Part shown: in pieces, positions 46,441 to 57,655 of the stretch
How the letters are laid out: every line of letters begins with the position of its first letter
How positions within the stretch are numbered: position 1 is the stretch's first letter
Source of the DNA: Tachypleus tridentatus
Taxonomy: Eukaryota; Arthropoda; Merostomata; Xiphosura; Limulidae
Assembly (NCBI RefSeq): GCF_004210375.1
Contig: NC_134825.1
Coordinates: forward strand, 74,639,558-74,703,557
DNA: 64,000 bases
Reading direction: 5' to 3'
Notes under the pieces: model-generated
What the model saw: the letters and a program-made list of their open reading frames with translations, nothing else
Told to the model about the DNA's origin: nothing
The model's database searches: none
Translations under genes and position numbers: made by a program

Positions 46441-47610
46441 TGAAGTGGTGAGTGATGAGCCCCTATATATATATTACTGTGGAAAGTTCCTGAAAATTCT
46501 TGTATGTTCTACAACATTCTAGAAAGTTCTTAAACTCTTGTAAGTTCGAGAAAATTCTCTATCAGCTACTCGGCACTGAATCTACCTGGAATGTTCAGGA
46601 AAATGGGTGAATTTGAAAATTTCATTATCTAGGTCACAAAAGCAAAGTGTGAAGCAAAAAATAGGTCTTTTCCATTTACTTTAGGCATCAGCAATTGGGA
46701 AATAATATGTTCTGTCCAGGAACAAGAAAAAGCAAAAATTTTGTTACATAGTGTAATGGATGATTGAAACCTGGTCGCAACTTTCCTACAAGCATAGCTT
46801 ATGAGGATATTGAAACTACACTTCTCGATTATTTTAAGATCAGAAGGAAATAATAATGGACTTTGACTCGTATTTGTTAACAATTGTTACTTTTATAAAT
46901 CTTGTAGTAGTTTTTCTAGAATTGTTTTGAATTTATTTGTTCTAAGTGTAATATAAATTAATCATTTTGAAAAATGAATGAACAAAACGTATTGCAATTA
47001 TCTTAGAGTAAAAACTTCATTCTGTTAGACACTTTTATTGTACATATTCTTAAATAATTAACTTTATAAATAACTACACCATTTTACTGTAATGTAAGCA
47101 TTCAGTATCCAGTGCTTTCTACACAATGGATTGAACACATACCTCATTACATTTAGTGATGTCTGTTATTAGTAATGTTTAAAGTGTATCAGTACTGGCT
47201 TATTTGTACATAAGCTCACATTTGAAAATAAAAACAAAAATAACTCATCAGTTTCTTGTATATATTTTATTGTACAAACAATTCATGTACAAACAGGATT
47301 TGACAGGAAACACTGAATTGTGTGTGCCACTAATGCATGGAATGTGACTCTGCTATTCCACTTAAATTCTAAAAAGATAATTCATTCTCTAAAAAAATTT
47401 CCAGATTGACTTGGATTTTCCAGTTAAAGGTTAATGTGAAATTTGTAATATAGGATCCTGTGATTACTGTTCAAAGTTCCTTGTTTTTATTTTTATTTTA
47501 TTTGACTCATTTATGTAATATGGTAATTACTCAGAAGCTGAAAAGTAATATTAAAAAGCAACTTGTCATTTGGCAGTTTATTCCACACATAGGATTGTAG
47601 ATAATATTTA

Positions 47611-49144
47611 CCCAGTAAAATCTGTCTAAGTTGGAAATTGCATAGGACAGAAACCTATACAAGCTAGAAGTATCAAAAGTTTGCAGTGTTATCTTAAGAT
47701 TTCTTTGTAAAAGGCCCTCTATGTAGCAGAACCTGCGTGATGCGGATGGAAAAATTATCTTTCACCTATCTCATCTTATCAACAAGTAGGATTAGAACCT
47801 GGGTAAGGTGGAAAAATAGTTTTGGTTGAATATTAATTTCTTTTTAATTAATTTCTTCAAATATTAATAAATACTTGTTTCATTAATAATTTGTTTAAAT
47901 ATTAATAAATTCTCAGACATTTTGTTACACTAAGTATTGGTTAAATATATTCTGTTCCATTTCTGCCATCATTATTCAAAAGAATGATTGACTGTACTTT
48001 TGGTTGCATTTGCTGATGGGAAAACTAGAGAAGCAATGGGTAATAGGTAAAAGTGAAAATCTGCCCTGTTTCAAAAATTTGAGGAAGAATCAACTTCTTG
48101 TGGAATGGAAAATGAATAATAAAGTGTGGATGACAATTGCTATATTCGAGGAATTTTTAAACAAATTAAATGAAAGTATGGTACAAGGAAATAGGAATAT
48201 TCTACTTTTCTTAGATAATGCAACTTGTCACCCAAAAGTTCAGCTTTCAAATGTTGGTTTAGTCTTTCTACCTCCATGTACAACATCAGTTCTACAGCCA
48301 CTAGGTAATTGAATTAAACAGTGTATAAAATTGAAATACAGAAAATTGATGCTTCAGTATGTTATTGCAAACATGGATAACTGTAAGAAAGCATCTGAAA
48401 TGACAGTGAAAATTGACATGCTAGATGCAATTGCATTTTTAAGTCATTCAATCAAATGTGTAAAAGATGAATGCATAATAAAGTGCTTTCAAAACTGTGT
48501 ACTTATTCTTGATACTGGGGAGATTGTGGAGTTGTTTGTTATGATGATTCTCGTGAAATCCAAACTGATGGAGAAGATTGATACAGATGATTCTGTGAAT
48601 GTTGACAAGAATGTTTTAACAGAAACTGTTGAAATTGATTTAAAATCTGTAATAGAATCTCAAGATGGTAACAGTGTGAGAGTTTCAGAAGATGAACAAA
48701 ATGGAAAACATAGTGAGGAAACAGAAATTTCTACTTCATCACAAGTATTAAGTTATATTAATGCTATCAAATTGTATGTAAAGATAAAGGGGGAAAATGA
48801 TCTTCATGAAAATGCTGTAGAATTGGCATTCTTTTTTTAACTACATGAGAAATCCCATATAAAAAAGTTGAGATTGGACACTTTCTTCAAATAAATTTGA
48901 TTAGGGTTTTGTGTAATTATGTCTATTTTTGTTTTTATTCTAATAAATGTAGCATAAACAGTATAATTACTTTATTCACAAAAATCTTACTTCCCTTGCA
49001 AGTATAAGTCAAGCAAGTATAATATTCTGCTCAAAAATTATATATAATTAGGGAAATGCATGTATACTATCTAAGCTGGATAACCTGCTTAAGCCAGAAA
49101 TTTTACTCAGTCCTGTGCGATTCTGCCTTAGACAGGTGTAATTG
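47611..49144 (+). mobile_element. Decayed Tigger/pogo-type DNA transposon
   Basis: A plus-strand frame (about 48004-48840) has the DDE_1 (CENP-B/Tigger) signature. It reads WKMNNKVWMTIAIFEEFLNK, then NRNILLFLDNATCHP with the second catalytic Asp, then VGLVFLPPCTTSVLQPL, then LKYRKLMLQYVIA. A stop codon lies directly after QPLGN at 48310, and the third catalytic region and N-terminal DNA-binding part are not intact. Imperfect terminal inverted repeats flank it: CTGTCTAAGTTGGAAATTGC on the left (from about 47621) and, inverted, CTGTCTAAGGCAGAATCGCA on the right (up to about 49137). Element ends are approximate. It lies in sense orientation inside ELYS intron 3. Confidence 0.75.
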
Positions 49145-50537
49145 GAATTAGTATATAAAAATACAAGTGTATATGAAAACATGTTTATTAGAAAATACTG
49201 AAAGGTTCATGAATGATATCTTACTTTTTACAGTAGATATTTTTGAAAATGAGATTGGTACAAAAATTTTCACTTTGAATAATAAAGATTCATAAAAACT
49301 GAATTTCTTTTTCTAGAACACTTGTACAGTTAAAAAGTTTTAAATGTTTACAAGCTAAAAACTTGATGTTTTTAACCATGTTGTTTTTGGATTTCACAAA
49401 ATATTTTTGTCTTAGAAATATGCATGTGGAATAGATTCAAGAAGAAAATTCATACAGGTGAAAATATTTGAATTTTTAAAATTTTTTTTCACAAAAACCA
49501 AAACCATATTTTGGGATAATGTTATGCCATTTATTTGTGATTAAAGTAAACAGAAAGGAAATATTTATCAACAATACCACTGTTCTTTTGGAAAAAGTTT
49601 GTTTTTTCTTTTTTGTAACACAACTTTTCATTAATTGAATGATGTATATACAGCTAAAAACATAGGAGTTTAATGTGTGTGACAGTTGTTTTGCACAAAA
49701 TGTAATATATATAAAAAATACAAACATTATGCTCTGTAGATGACAGCTTTCAGCGAGGTGCTTTCCTGTATAAAAGTGAAGATAACAGTCCAATACACAA
49801 TTTTATTGTAGGTAAGTGTTATGTCAGTATAACAACTTGTATTACAGTGGAAGTGATAATTATTTTGGTTTTAGTATAGTGACAAAACATTTTCAATCAG
49901 AATTCACTATCTTTAGATGTATAAAGCTTTAGGTGAAGGTAATAATATTCTCAAAAGGCAAGTTGTATATATATTGTTGTATAAATTTTTTCACTTGCTG
50001 AAAGTTTCTTTAAATTCCATTGTTAAGTACATTCCTTTATAAACTCCCCATGTTCTAAGCTATTGTCAGTGTGAAATATATATGTCTTTTGTGTTTTAAA
50101 AAGTTATTTTAGTATTTACTAGTAAACTATGATATTAAGATTGGTAGAGTTTACCATGTTAGTTGTTCATTAAGCAATAGATGAAAATTAATAAAACTGT
50201 TAATTAAGTCATTAGTATTTAAAAAACAAGGTTATGTTGAATATGACTGTAACAACTGTGCATTTGATTTTAACACAATATGTGTATTTTTTATGGCATT
50301 TAAAGGTGTGATATAAAACATGCCAGTTTGGGTATTAGCATAGAAAACTTTGTTTAGTGGCTTTCTTAAAAATGCTCTGCTTTTACAACTGCACACAGTT
50401 ATTAATATTGATTGACACATTTAGGGTTTTACCAGAAATTTCCAAGGTCTGTCAAAGTTCAAGTTTTCTCTGCTGCCTTCAGAGTGAGGAGAATTTATAT
50501 TAAAATATCTACTAATAATATCTTATAAATATTTCAG

Positions 50538-50649
50538 ATGATGCTTTATATGTAAGCAGTATTGAGTACTTGAAGCCTCTAACTGCCTTGGTCGTGGGTT
50601 TTAGTTTTGGAGGATTTCAGATTTGGAACATGAGGAAGATGGCTTTGGA
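50538..50649 (+). CDS. AHCTF1: Protein ELYS, coding exon 4 (residues 226-262, beta-propeller)
   Basis: A short exon between atttcag and GGA|GTAAGT. It encodes LYVSSIEYLKPLTALVVGFS followed by FGGFQIWNMRKMALE. The motif LAVGFS-G-LALWNMKSM is a hallmark of the ELYS propeller and is clearly matched. It enters in phase 1 (G + AT = Asp) and leaves in phase 2. A 5.8-kb intron precedes it, containing a pseudogene and a Tigger-type transposon. Confidence 0.93.
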
Positions 50650-52121
50650 GTAAGTAATGTTAATGCTTATAAATTTAATATATATATATATATATAGGCT
50701 TTAAAAAGACTGTTTGGGAAATATTGTGAAAAAATATTTTAATATTTTGTATTTTATAATACTTTAATCCAGTTTTAGACTGTTGATAGTGTAAAAGTTA
50801 ATGTCCAAGTTATTTAATCCAAGGGTTAATAGAGAATGAATGTTTTGTTAGTATGATGCATCATTGAAAATACAGTAACTAATACAGAGTTAACTGTCAT
50901 GTCCTGAAGATTTGGGACATTGAAAAATATTCTAAGTAGTTATTGTTTTTAAGTAACCTGTAGTGTAAAGTAGTTTACAGTTGTATTAACTGTCTTGTTT
51001 ATATAATCAGGTTTTTAAAATGGTTTAAGTTACTTTTTTAAAGTTGTTTGCATTTTAGAAGTTAATTTCTACTATATAAAGATGAAAAGTAATCTATCAA
51101 CCATGCTGATATATTTGTTTTCACAGTATCAGTTGACATGCAACTTGTACGAAACAAATGCTTCTGTTGCAAGAAGCATGTTTTCCTTTTTTTAAATACT
51201 TCCGGCTATGTATATGTAAAATGGATGATGTGCACTACTTTGGGCACATAAACAGATTTTAAAGTTGGTTTAGAGAGATTGTGATAAGTAATAAAATTGA
51301 ATTGGGTATATGTATGTGCATCTCACGTGTGTATTGCTGTTGCGTAGTATTTTTGATTGGTTCTCACATAGGTACATTGATTCAACATCACCAAATTTCA
51401 TCCAGTAAAACCCTTAATAGTGAAAAAAAATCAAATAATAACCTGCATGATTTACCTGCAGCATATTTCAATTTTGTAAATGCCCAAATCAAAGAGTGTT
51501 TTCTCAGCTAAGTCCCAAGAGAAGACCCCAAAATTCATAAAAATAATTTGCTGTCTTTATCTTCATAATAATTTGCAAGGTCACACAGCTGAATAAGTAG
51601 GAATGTCTGAGAACTAGTTTATTACATTTTAATATATAAGGACTTATCAATAAGAATATTTGAACGTAACTTACATATATATAGAAGTAAAATGCTAATT
51701 AAGTAACACTTAAATGATCAAATGTACTTAAAACATTTATTATTACCAGATTATAATTAATTTTTAGAACACATGTTGATAAAACATTTATTTACATTTA
51801 ATTTGTAGTAGAAAGCTAAATATTTCCCATCATTTGACAGGCATTCAGCTTATGTTTATATAATCAAGTGCTGTAAATGTTAATTTGAACTTAATTTTAG
51901 ATAGGTAACATTCTCACATTAAGAGACTGATTTTGTAAAATTATTTTAATTTGTTTCTGATTTTTTATTACATTATTTTATGCAAAACATATTTGTAATT
52001 CTGATAGAAACAGCTAATTAGTTGCTTAAAAAACAAGTATTATCAGTGTAATGGTATATAGAGCCTCTTAAGATATTAGTGAAAGTAAATAACTTTTATT
52101 TATTTTGTTTCCCATTTGCAG
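50650..52121 (+). other. ELYS intron 4
   Basis: Bounded by GTAAGT and tttgcag. It contains a short (TA)n run at about 50679-50697. Otherwise AT-rich sequence with no recognised repeat or coding segment. Confidence 0.8.
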
Positions 52122-52250
52122 GTTTAGTTCATTCCTAGAGTCTGGACTTTCACCAGTAGTCAAAGTTGCTTTCCAGGAACCAGAAAATGATCCTAGAAAT
52201 TATTGTTATCTTTGGATTGTTCATGGACAACCTGTATTTGAGAAACAGAG
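52122..52250 (+). CDS. AHCTF1: Protein ELYS, coding exon 5 (residues 263-305, beta-propeller)
   Basis: Between catttgcag and CAGAG|GTAGTA. It encodes [20 protein letters not shown] then [20 protein letters not shown]. The segment [16 protein letters not shown] is nearly identical to the vertebrate ELYS propeller and is the strongest single match in the gene. Entry and exit are both phase 2. A SINE and a 2.45-kb hAT transposon occupy the intron just downstream. Confidence 0.95.
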
Positions 52251-52392
52251 GTAGTAAATTAAATTTACTTTATGAAACTGTAGGAATGTATTTACACTGT
52301 TGCAGTTATGTGTCAGATGCATATTACTTTTGTATTTGTTATAGTTTTCATACTATCACTTTTAATACACATTGTGTATCTTTACAAAATTT

Positions 52393-52593
52393 GGCAGCCT
52401 GTTATGACCAGGTGGTTGGGGTGCTTGACTCATAATCTGATGGCCACAGGTTCTAATCCTCATCACACCAAATATGCTTGCCCTTTCACCCATGGGAGTG
52501 TTATAATATGGTGGTCAGTCCCACTGTTTGTTGGTAAAGAGTAGCCCAAGAGCTGGCAGTGGGTAGTGATGGCTAGCTGCCTACCCTCTAGTC
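52393..52593 (+). mobile_element. SINE family A, 5' part, split by a hAT insertion
   Basis: Family A head and body with nearly every CpG converted: CTTGACTCATAATCTG, GGTTCTAATCCTCATCACAC, CCTTTCACCCATGGGAG, ATGGTGGTCAGTCCCAC. It stops at CTCTAGTC, where the hAT element begins. Confidence 0.93.
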
Positions 52594-52740
52594 TAGTGGT
52601 TCTCAACCTTTTTTGCCCTATCCACCCTTTTCACCATATGTCAGAATGTCATTCCTCCCTTTACAAAATTGTCTAACTCAAAAGGTGTGTTCCAAATGAT
52701 ATGCATATAATATTGAAAGTCTTTTATTTTTTCCGTATAA

Positions 52741-52768
52741 TAGTATATATATATATATATATATATTT
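52741..52768. repeat. (TA)n microsatellite
   Basis: A run of about 13 TA dinucleotides within the hAT element. Confidence 0.9.
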
Positions 52769-54844
52769 ACTTGAAGTGCTTTTATAACATAGTTTTACAC
52801 ATATAATAATAATAGAAAATGTTGATGGATTTTAAAACTTGAATACAAGTGGGGTTTTTATATTCGTAACTAATAACTTAGCAAACTAAAGTTACTGAAG
52901 CACACTTCAATAAACAAAAAGCTCAGTAGAATATTAGAGTATTGTAATTCATTTTATTCTGATGAAGATCACAGTCAATGAGAAACCTGTGATTCTTTTT
53001 TCTTTGCCAATTCTTGGATGTGTGGAGGAGTGCTTGGAAAAGGGCACAATGCAAGTAATTTTCAACCTCCAATCTACTTCATTGTTTAATTTTCATTTGC
53101 AACAGAGTTGAAAAGCCTGACTCACAGAGATATGTTGACACAAATGGAAGCAATGCATGGATAGCTCTTTCTGCCACTTTTGGATAGGAATTGCACATCA
53201 AGGACCAAAATTCTGTGATTTATTTCTCATTGAACATATCTCTTGCTCCTGAATCAGTCTTCAGCTCCAAAAAATTCATCTTAACAATCATCAGGAACTT
53301 TTTCAACTGACAATTTAAATGGATTTTGCACTGAATCCATCTCCTCATAACTGAGTGCAGGAAAATATCAGCTGTCAAATACTGCAAAATTTCATTTTTT
53401 GCAAATTCTGGAAGCACTTGCTCTTCACCACCAGTAACAAGAATTGATGACAGTTTTTCAAACGTTGCAACATTTTTGGTCTTCACCATTCTCTTCTAAT
53501 TTTTCAGCCTGCTCATAAAAGCTTTCAAGGAATCCATGAATTTTATGTTTGTATTCCTTCCTTGCATCTGAATATTCAGTTTATTCAGCTGCTGAAAAAT
53601 GTCAACCAAATAAGCAAGGTGCATGATCCATTCCTCATCATCCAGCCAGACAAAAAATTCCATTGTACTCTGAACTTCAAAAAATAATTTGAGCTCATCT
53701 CTAAGCTCAAATACTTGCTCAGTTACATTTCCTCTTGAAAGCTGTTGAACATTTGTGTGGAAAAGAAGCAAATGATGACCTGCATCTATGTCAGTACATA
53801 ACTGCTTGAATAGTTGTGAGTTGAGAGCTCCTCCTTTGACAAAATTCACAATTTGAAATGTTTAATCCAAAACCATCTCTTGTGGAGTTGGAAGTGTTTT
53901 TGAGGTCAGTGCTTGAGACAATGGATCATACAATGAATGCCTTTCACTTTTGGAGCTTGCTTTTTCACACAAACTTGAAATCCAGATTTTTTTCCCTACC
54001 ATAGCTGGTGCTCCATCTGTACAGCACCCACAGACATTATCCCACAAAAGAATTTCTGATTCAAAGAAAGATGAAACCTTTTCTAAAATATCCATGGTCT
54101 TGGTAGTTGTTTCAAGAGGATAACCAAAAAAAACTTCTCTTTAAATGAACCTGAGTGAAAATATCTTGCAAATACCAGCAACTGGGAACATGATTTCACA
54201 TCAGTTGATTCATCAAGTTGAATTGAAAATAAGCCAAATGCTACAGACTTGATCTCCTGCACAACTTGATCCTTGATGTTGATGGTCATTTCACTGATCC
54301 TCCTTTGAACAGTACTCTTTGATAGTGAAACTGCTGCAAGTTTCTTCTCAAATCCATTTTGCAAGATGATTTCCAATATTTTGAGAGTGCAAAGTTTGAT
54401 CAAAGTTTCCCAATTGTATGTCTGTTTTTCTGCTTTGCTATCTCCAGTGCTATGACATAAGTAGCTTCAATAACCTTTTGGTTCATTTTTTGGAATGCTC
54501 CTGTTGAATCCAGCTTCATCTTTTTGAGAGCATTCCCATAACGTTCAAAATGCTTTTGTCCTTATCCTTATGTTGAGGATGAACATTCTGCAAATGTTGC
54601 TTCAACTTTATTGGTTTCATAGAATCATTTGGCAAAGCTTTGCTACAAATAAAACAGTGAGGCCTTTCTTCTCCATAGATGATGATGGATATGAATTCAT
54701 GTTGAATATTGAATCATCGTACCCTCTTTTTTTTGACATTCATCATGGGCTCCAAATTTTGTGAATAAAAAACAAGAAGTCAAAGATAACTATAAATGGA
54801 ATATTTTCACAGATAAAAAAGTGAAATATTTATCTTCATTTTTG

Positions 54845-54894
54845 ATTTAATCTGTGACATTCAATAAACTTTTATTGAATGTCACTGATTAAAT
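54845..54894. repeat. Near-perfect 50-bp palindrome inside the hAT element
   Basis: Two 24-nt arms differ at a single position and are separated by a 2-nt loop (centre AATAAA-CT-TTTATT). It lies upstream of the BED-finger coding part of the hAT element. The surrounding element is heavily mutated, so an almost perfect inverted repeat is out of keeping with its age. Confidence 0.85.
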
Positions 54895-55045
54895 AAAAAA
54901 CAAACCATAATGCTGCAGATTATATACAGTTTGTAAAATTGTAGTTTGTGGAAAGATCAATATTCCAACAGTTTGAGTCTGGCAGTCTGTGGTCCCAATT
55001 TTCACCCCTGAAACACTAAAATTCCCCCCTGGTTGAGAACCTCTG

Positions 55046-55130
55046 CTTCAGTCTTACACTACTAAATTAAGAATGGCTAGCTCTCATGTAGCTTTGCACA
55101 AAATTAAAAACAAAGAAACAAACAAAAACA
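55046..55130 (+). mobile_element. SINE family A, 3' part after the hAT insertion
   Basis: Resumes as AGTCTTACACTACTAAATTA, AATGGCTAGC and GTAGCTTTGCACAAAATTAA with AAACAAACAAA tail, exactly continuing the body interrupted at 52593. Confidence 0.92.
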
Positions 55131-55953
55131 AAGTTGTCTGGCATAATGAATAGTTATCTAGAAAGTTATAGAATCTAAATAAAGAAAAATATGAAAACTG
55201 TTAGCTCAGCTGTAAAAGTGTAGTATAACTGTTATAATTTGCACATATTTCAGTAAAAAAAAAGAGTAATTTACATATATTTTGTATTTGTATTTTTTTT
55301 GTGGTGATTACAAGGTTTGTCAAATTGACTAAATATGTACAGAGCTGTAGTGAAAATAATGAAATACAAAGTTTTCCTGAAAAAAATTTGAATAATCATT
55401 TAAGAGTGTTATAAGTTATGCGAGTGAAATTTGAAAATTCTCAGGTGAATAAAAGAATTTTTAATCTTAACATGAAAATTGTTTTACATTCAGATAGGGC
55501 AATACTGACTCCATATATTCACAGACAAATTCTAAGTAAAAATACTTAATTAAAATATCTAATTTTTTGTATACAGAAAACCTTCTGTGTTTAACCCTTT
55601 TTTTTGTGGTTTGTGTAAATCTTACCACCCTAAGCGGAAAGATTCATAAATTTAGTTGGTGGTCTTTGAAAATTTTAAGTATAAAATGCTTGCATTGTAT
55701 TATGTCAAACACAATTGAAGTATTAAAAGTTTGAATATGAAATCTCATGATTACTTTGTGGTTACACTGTTAGTCTCATCAACTGAACTTGATCTGCATG
55801 AAAGAGTTAACAGAACAAATACCTACTAGTTTAATAGTAATTTTCTTCTAACTGGAAGAAATAATTATTTAATGCAGCTTATTCCACTTACCATGATTAA
55901 TGATATTAGAATAATGATGCACATTTTAAATCTTTGTTTTTTTCCTGAAACAG

Positions 55954-56038
55954 GCCTCAGAAGGTTGCTGTTGCATCAATGTTTTCTGTGACCTATCGTA
56001 ATAAAGACTGGTTGGATGGTTATGGCTGCCTTTACCAA
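55954..56038 (+). CDS. AHCTF1: Protein ELYS, coding exon 6 (residues 306-334, beta-propeller)
   Basis: An 85-bp exon between cctgaaacag and CCAA|GTAAGT. It completes an arginine codon and then encodes PQKVAVASMFSVTYRNKDWL followed by DGYGCLYQ. The vertebrate counterpart is a propeller strand of similar position (LQLAFGN.KCL...GQILYE), so sequence similarity is modest. The splice phases (in 2, out 0) keep the frame open from exon 5 to exon 7. It is too short to be seen as a stand-alone open frame. Confidence 0.85.
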
Positions 56039-57535
56039 GTAAGTATTAAGTTGGATTAGTGATAGAGCTGGGTAATTTAATTAATTTAAATTGATTACCT
56101 ATGAGCAGTGATTATATCAATGAGTATGACATAAACTAACAGGATGGTAAAAATTAAGGTTAAGGTAGCACTGATCATTAAGACTGGGGAGTTTTATATG
56201 CTCAGGAAACACTGTTTTACACTTCTTATAGCCTTCATGTTGAGCATAAAACAAAGATATGATGTAAAAATATCTGAAACTATATTTTCAGAGATATATT
56301 TCAAAATGTATATTACAAAATTAATGTGGAAGAGATAAAGAAATACATAATGGAAATTGTTTTAACACCATAGTAACATTTAGCAGTGATAAAAATGGGA
56401 AAATTGGTAAATGTGCTGTTTGTGAACATTCTTGTATCTCATGTTTAAAACTTTGTACATTTTCTGCAGCATTAACAAGCTATGGACAATTAATTTTAAT
56501 TAATGCCTTTGTTAGTGGTAATATAAAATTAAAGTTAGGAAGAGTGTCCATGCAAGTTATGTAATGTTGGCTAGGCATGAATGGAACATCAGTATAATAA
56601 TAATAAAAAAAAGTAAATATATAGCATTATGAGACATAAGCTACCCAGACTAAACATTTGTATTTTCATGTGGTAATATGTAGTTATTTTAGCACAAAAA
56701 AAGCATAATTAATATTGTTTTTCCTAATATTTTATGATGGTTACAATGTTGGTTAAGTGACAGACTCCACATAGTAAGGGTATAGAAAATAATATAAAGT
56801 GTTACTGAAAACAAATGTTTGAAATGTATTTAGGAGGTTTTAGAAATTATGCAAATTATATTTGAGATTTTTGGGACAAAGAATAGTTGTTTTTTTGTAA
56901 TCATAACATGAAATCACTTTGCACTGAAACTAGTAACAAAACACTGTATTTTCAGAAACAAATCTTTGGAGAAAATATTTCATTAAAAATTATGATTTTT
57001 TGAATACAAAATACTTATTTTTACTAAAAGTCTACCAAATTTTGTGATGATAAACATGGTGTATCAAAAGTTATAGTGCAGATACTTAATGTGAGCAAAT
57101 GTATAGTCAAACCCCTATATATTTTACAGGGCTTGTAGTGAAAGGGTTGATTAAAATATTGTTTCTGATTATTACTGTTTTCAGTTAATTGGTAGGGGGG
57201 AGGAACTCATGATTCAAAGGGTTCAATTTTAAGGGGGAAAAGAACTGACTGACAGCACCCACCACCATTTTCTTGAATACTGTTCTAATTAAATACCCTA
57301 GAAATAAGAGTGGGGATCAATATGCATGTGCAAATACATTGTACAGTGTCATTCAATGTGTTGTTATGAATATAACATTAGTTATCAACATTTCATTCTA
57401 CCTTTAATTGTTGATTTTGTGACAGTTTATCTTAGAAAGAATACCAGATACAATATAAAGAGATATGAAAAAATATTTTTAGGCATGTATTTAGGAGGTT
57501 TAAGGGGTTATTCAAAGGCGGATACTTTTTTAATA

Positions 57536-57655
57536 GCCCCCCAGTGGTACAGTGGTAAGTGCGGATATACAATGCTAAAATCAGGGGTTCAATTCCCCTT
57601 GGTGGGCTCAGCAGATAGCCTGATGTGGCTTTGCTATAAGAAAACATACACACTT
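57536..57655 (+). mobile_element. SINE family C
   Basis: CCCCCCAGTGGTACAGTGGT (A-box region), AGGGGTTCAATTCCCCTTGG (B-box region with stem), GCAGATAGCCTGATGTGGCT, tail CTATAAGAAAACATACAC. Head and tail resemble but do not equal family B. Confidence 0.85.

Larger units (their letters stand above)
44729..50537 (+). other. ELYS intron 3 (5.8 kb)
   Basis: Bounded by GTAAGA and atttcag. It holds an inactive minus-strand gene copy at 45.2-46.4 kb and a decayed Tigger/pogo transposon at 47.6-49.1 kb, both annotated separately. The rest (44.7-45.2, 46.45-47.6, 49.15-50.5 kb) is CpG-poor AT-rich sequence in which I recognise nothing. Confidence 0.8.
52594..55045 (-). mobile_element. Complete but decayed hAT transposon (ZBED5-like transposase), 2452 bp
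   Basis: Termini are TAGTGGTTCTCAACC on the left and GGTTGAGAACCTCTG on the right, the inverted ends typical of hAT/Charlie elements. They are flanked by an 8-bp target duplication (CTCTAGTC at 52586-52593, CTTCAGTC at 55046-55053, two differences). The minus strand encodes a broken transposase. From about 54.70 kb it has a BED-type zinc finger (PHCFICSK...LKQHLQNVH). Next come FGLFSIQLDESTDVKSCSQL with the first catalytic Asp and CCTDGAPAMVGKK with the second. Then LSRGNVTEQVFELRDE and a long C-terminal part follow (to about 53.22 kb). Several stops and frameshifts interrupt it. It inserted into an older family A SINE in ELYS intron 5. Confidence 0.92.

Noticed and set aside
50232..50420. 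62-codon minus-strand frame just upstream of ELYS exon 4
   Set aside because: AT-rich intronic frame with no motif.
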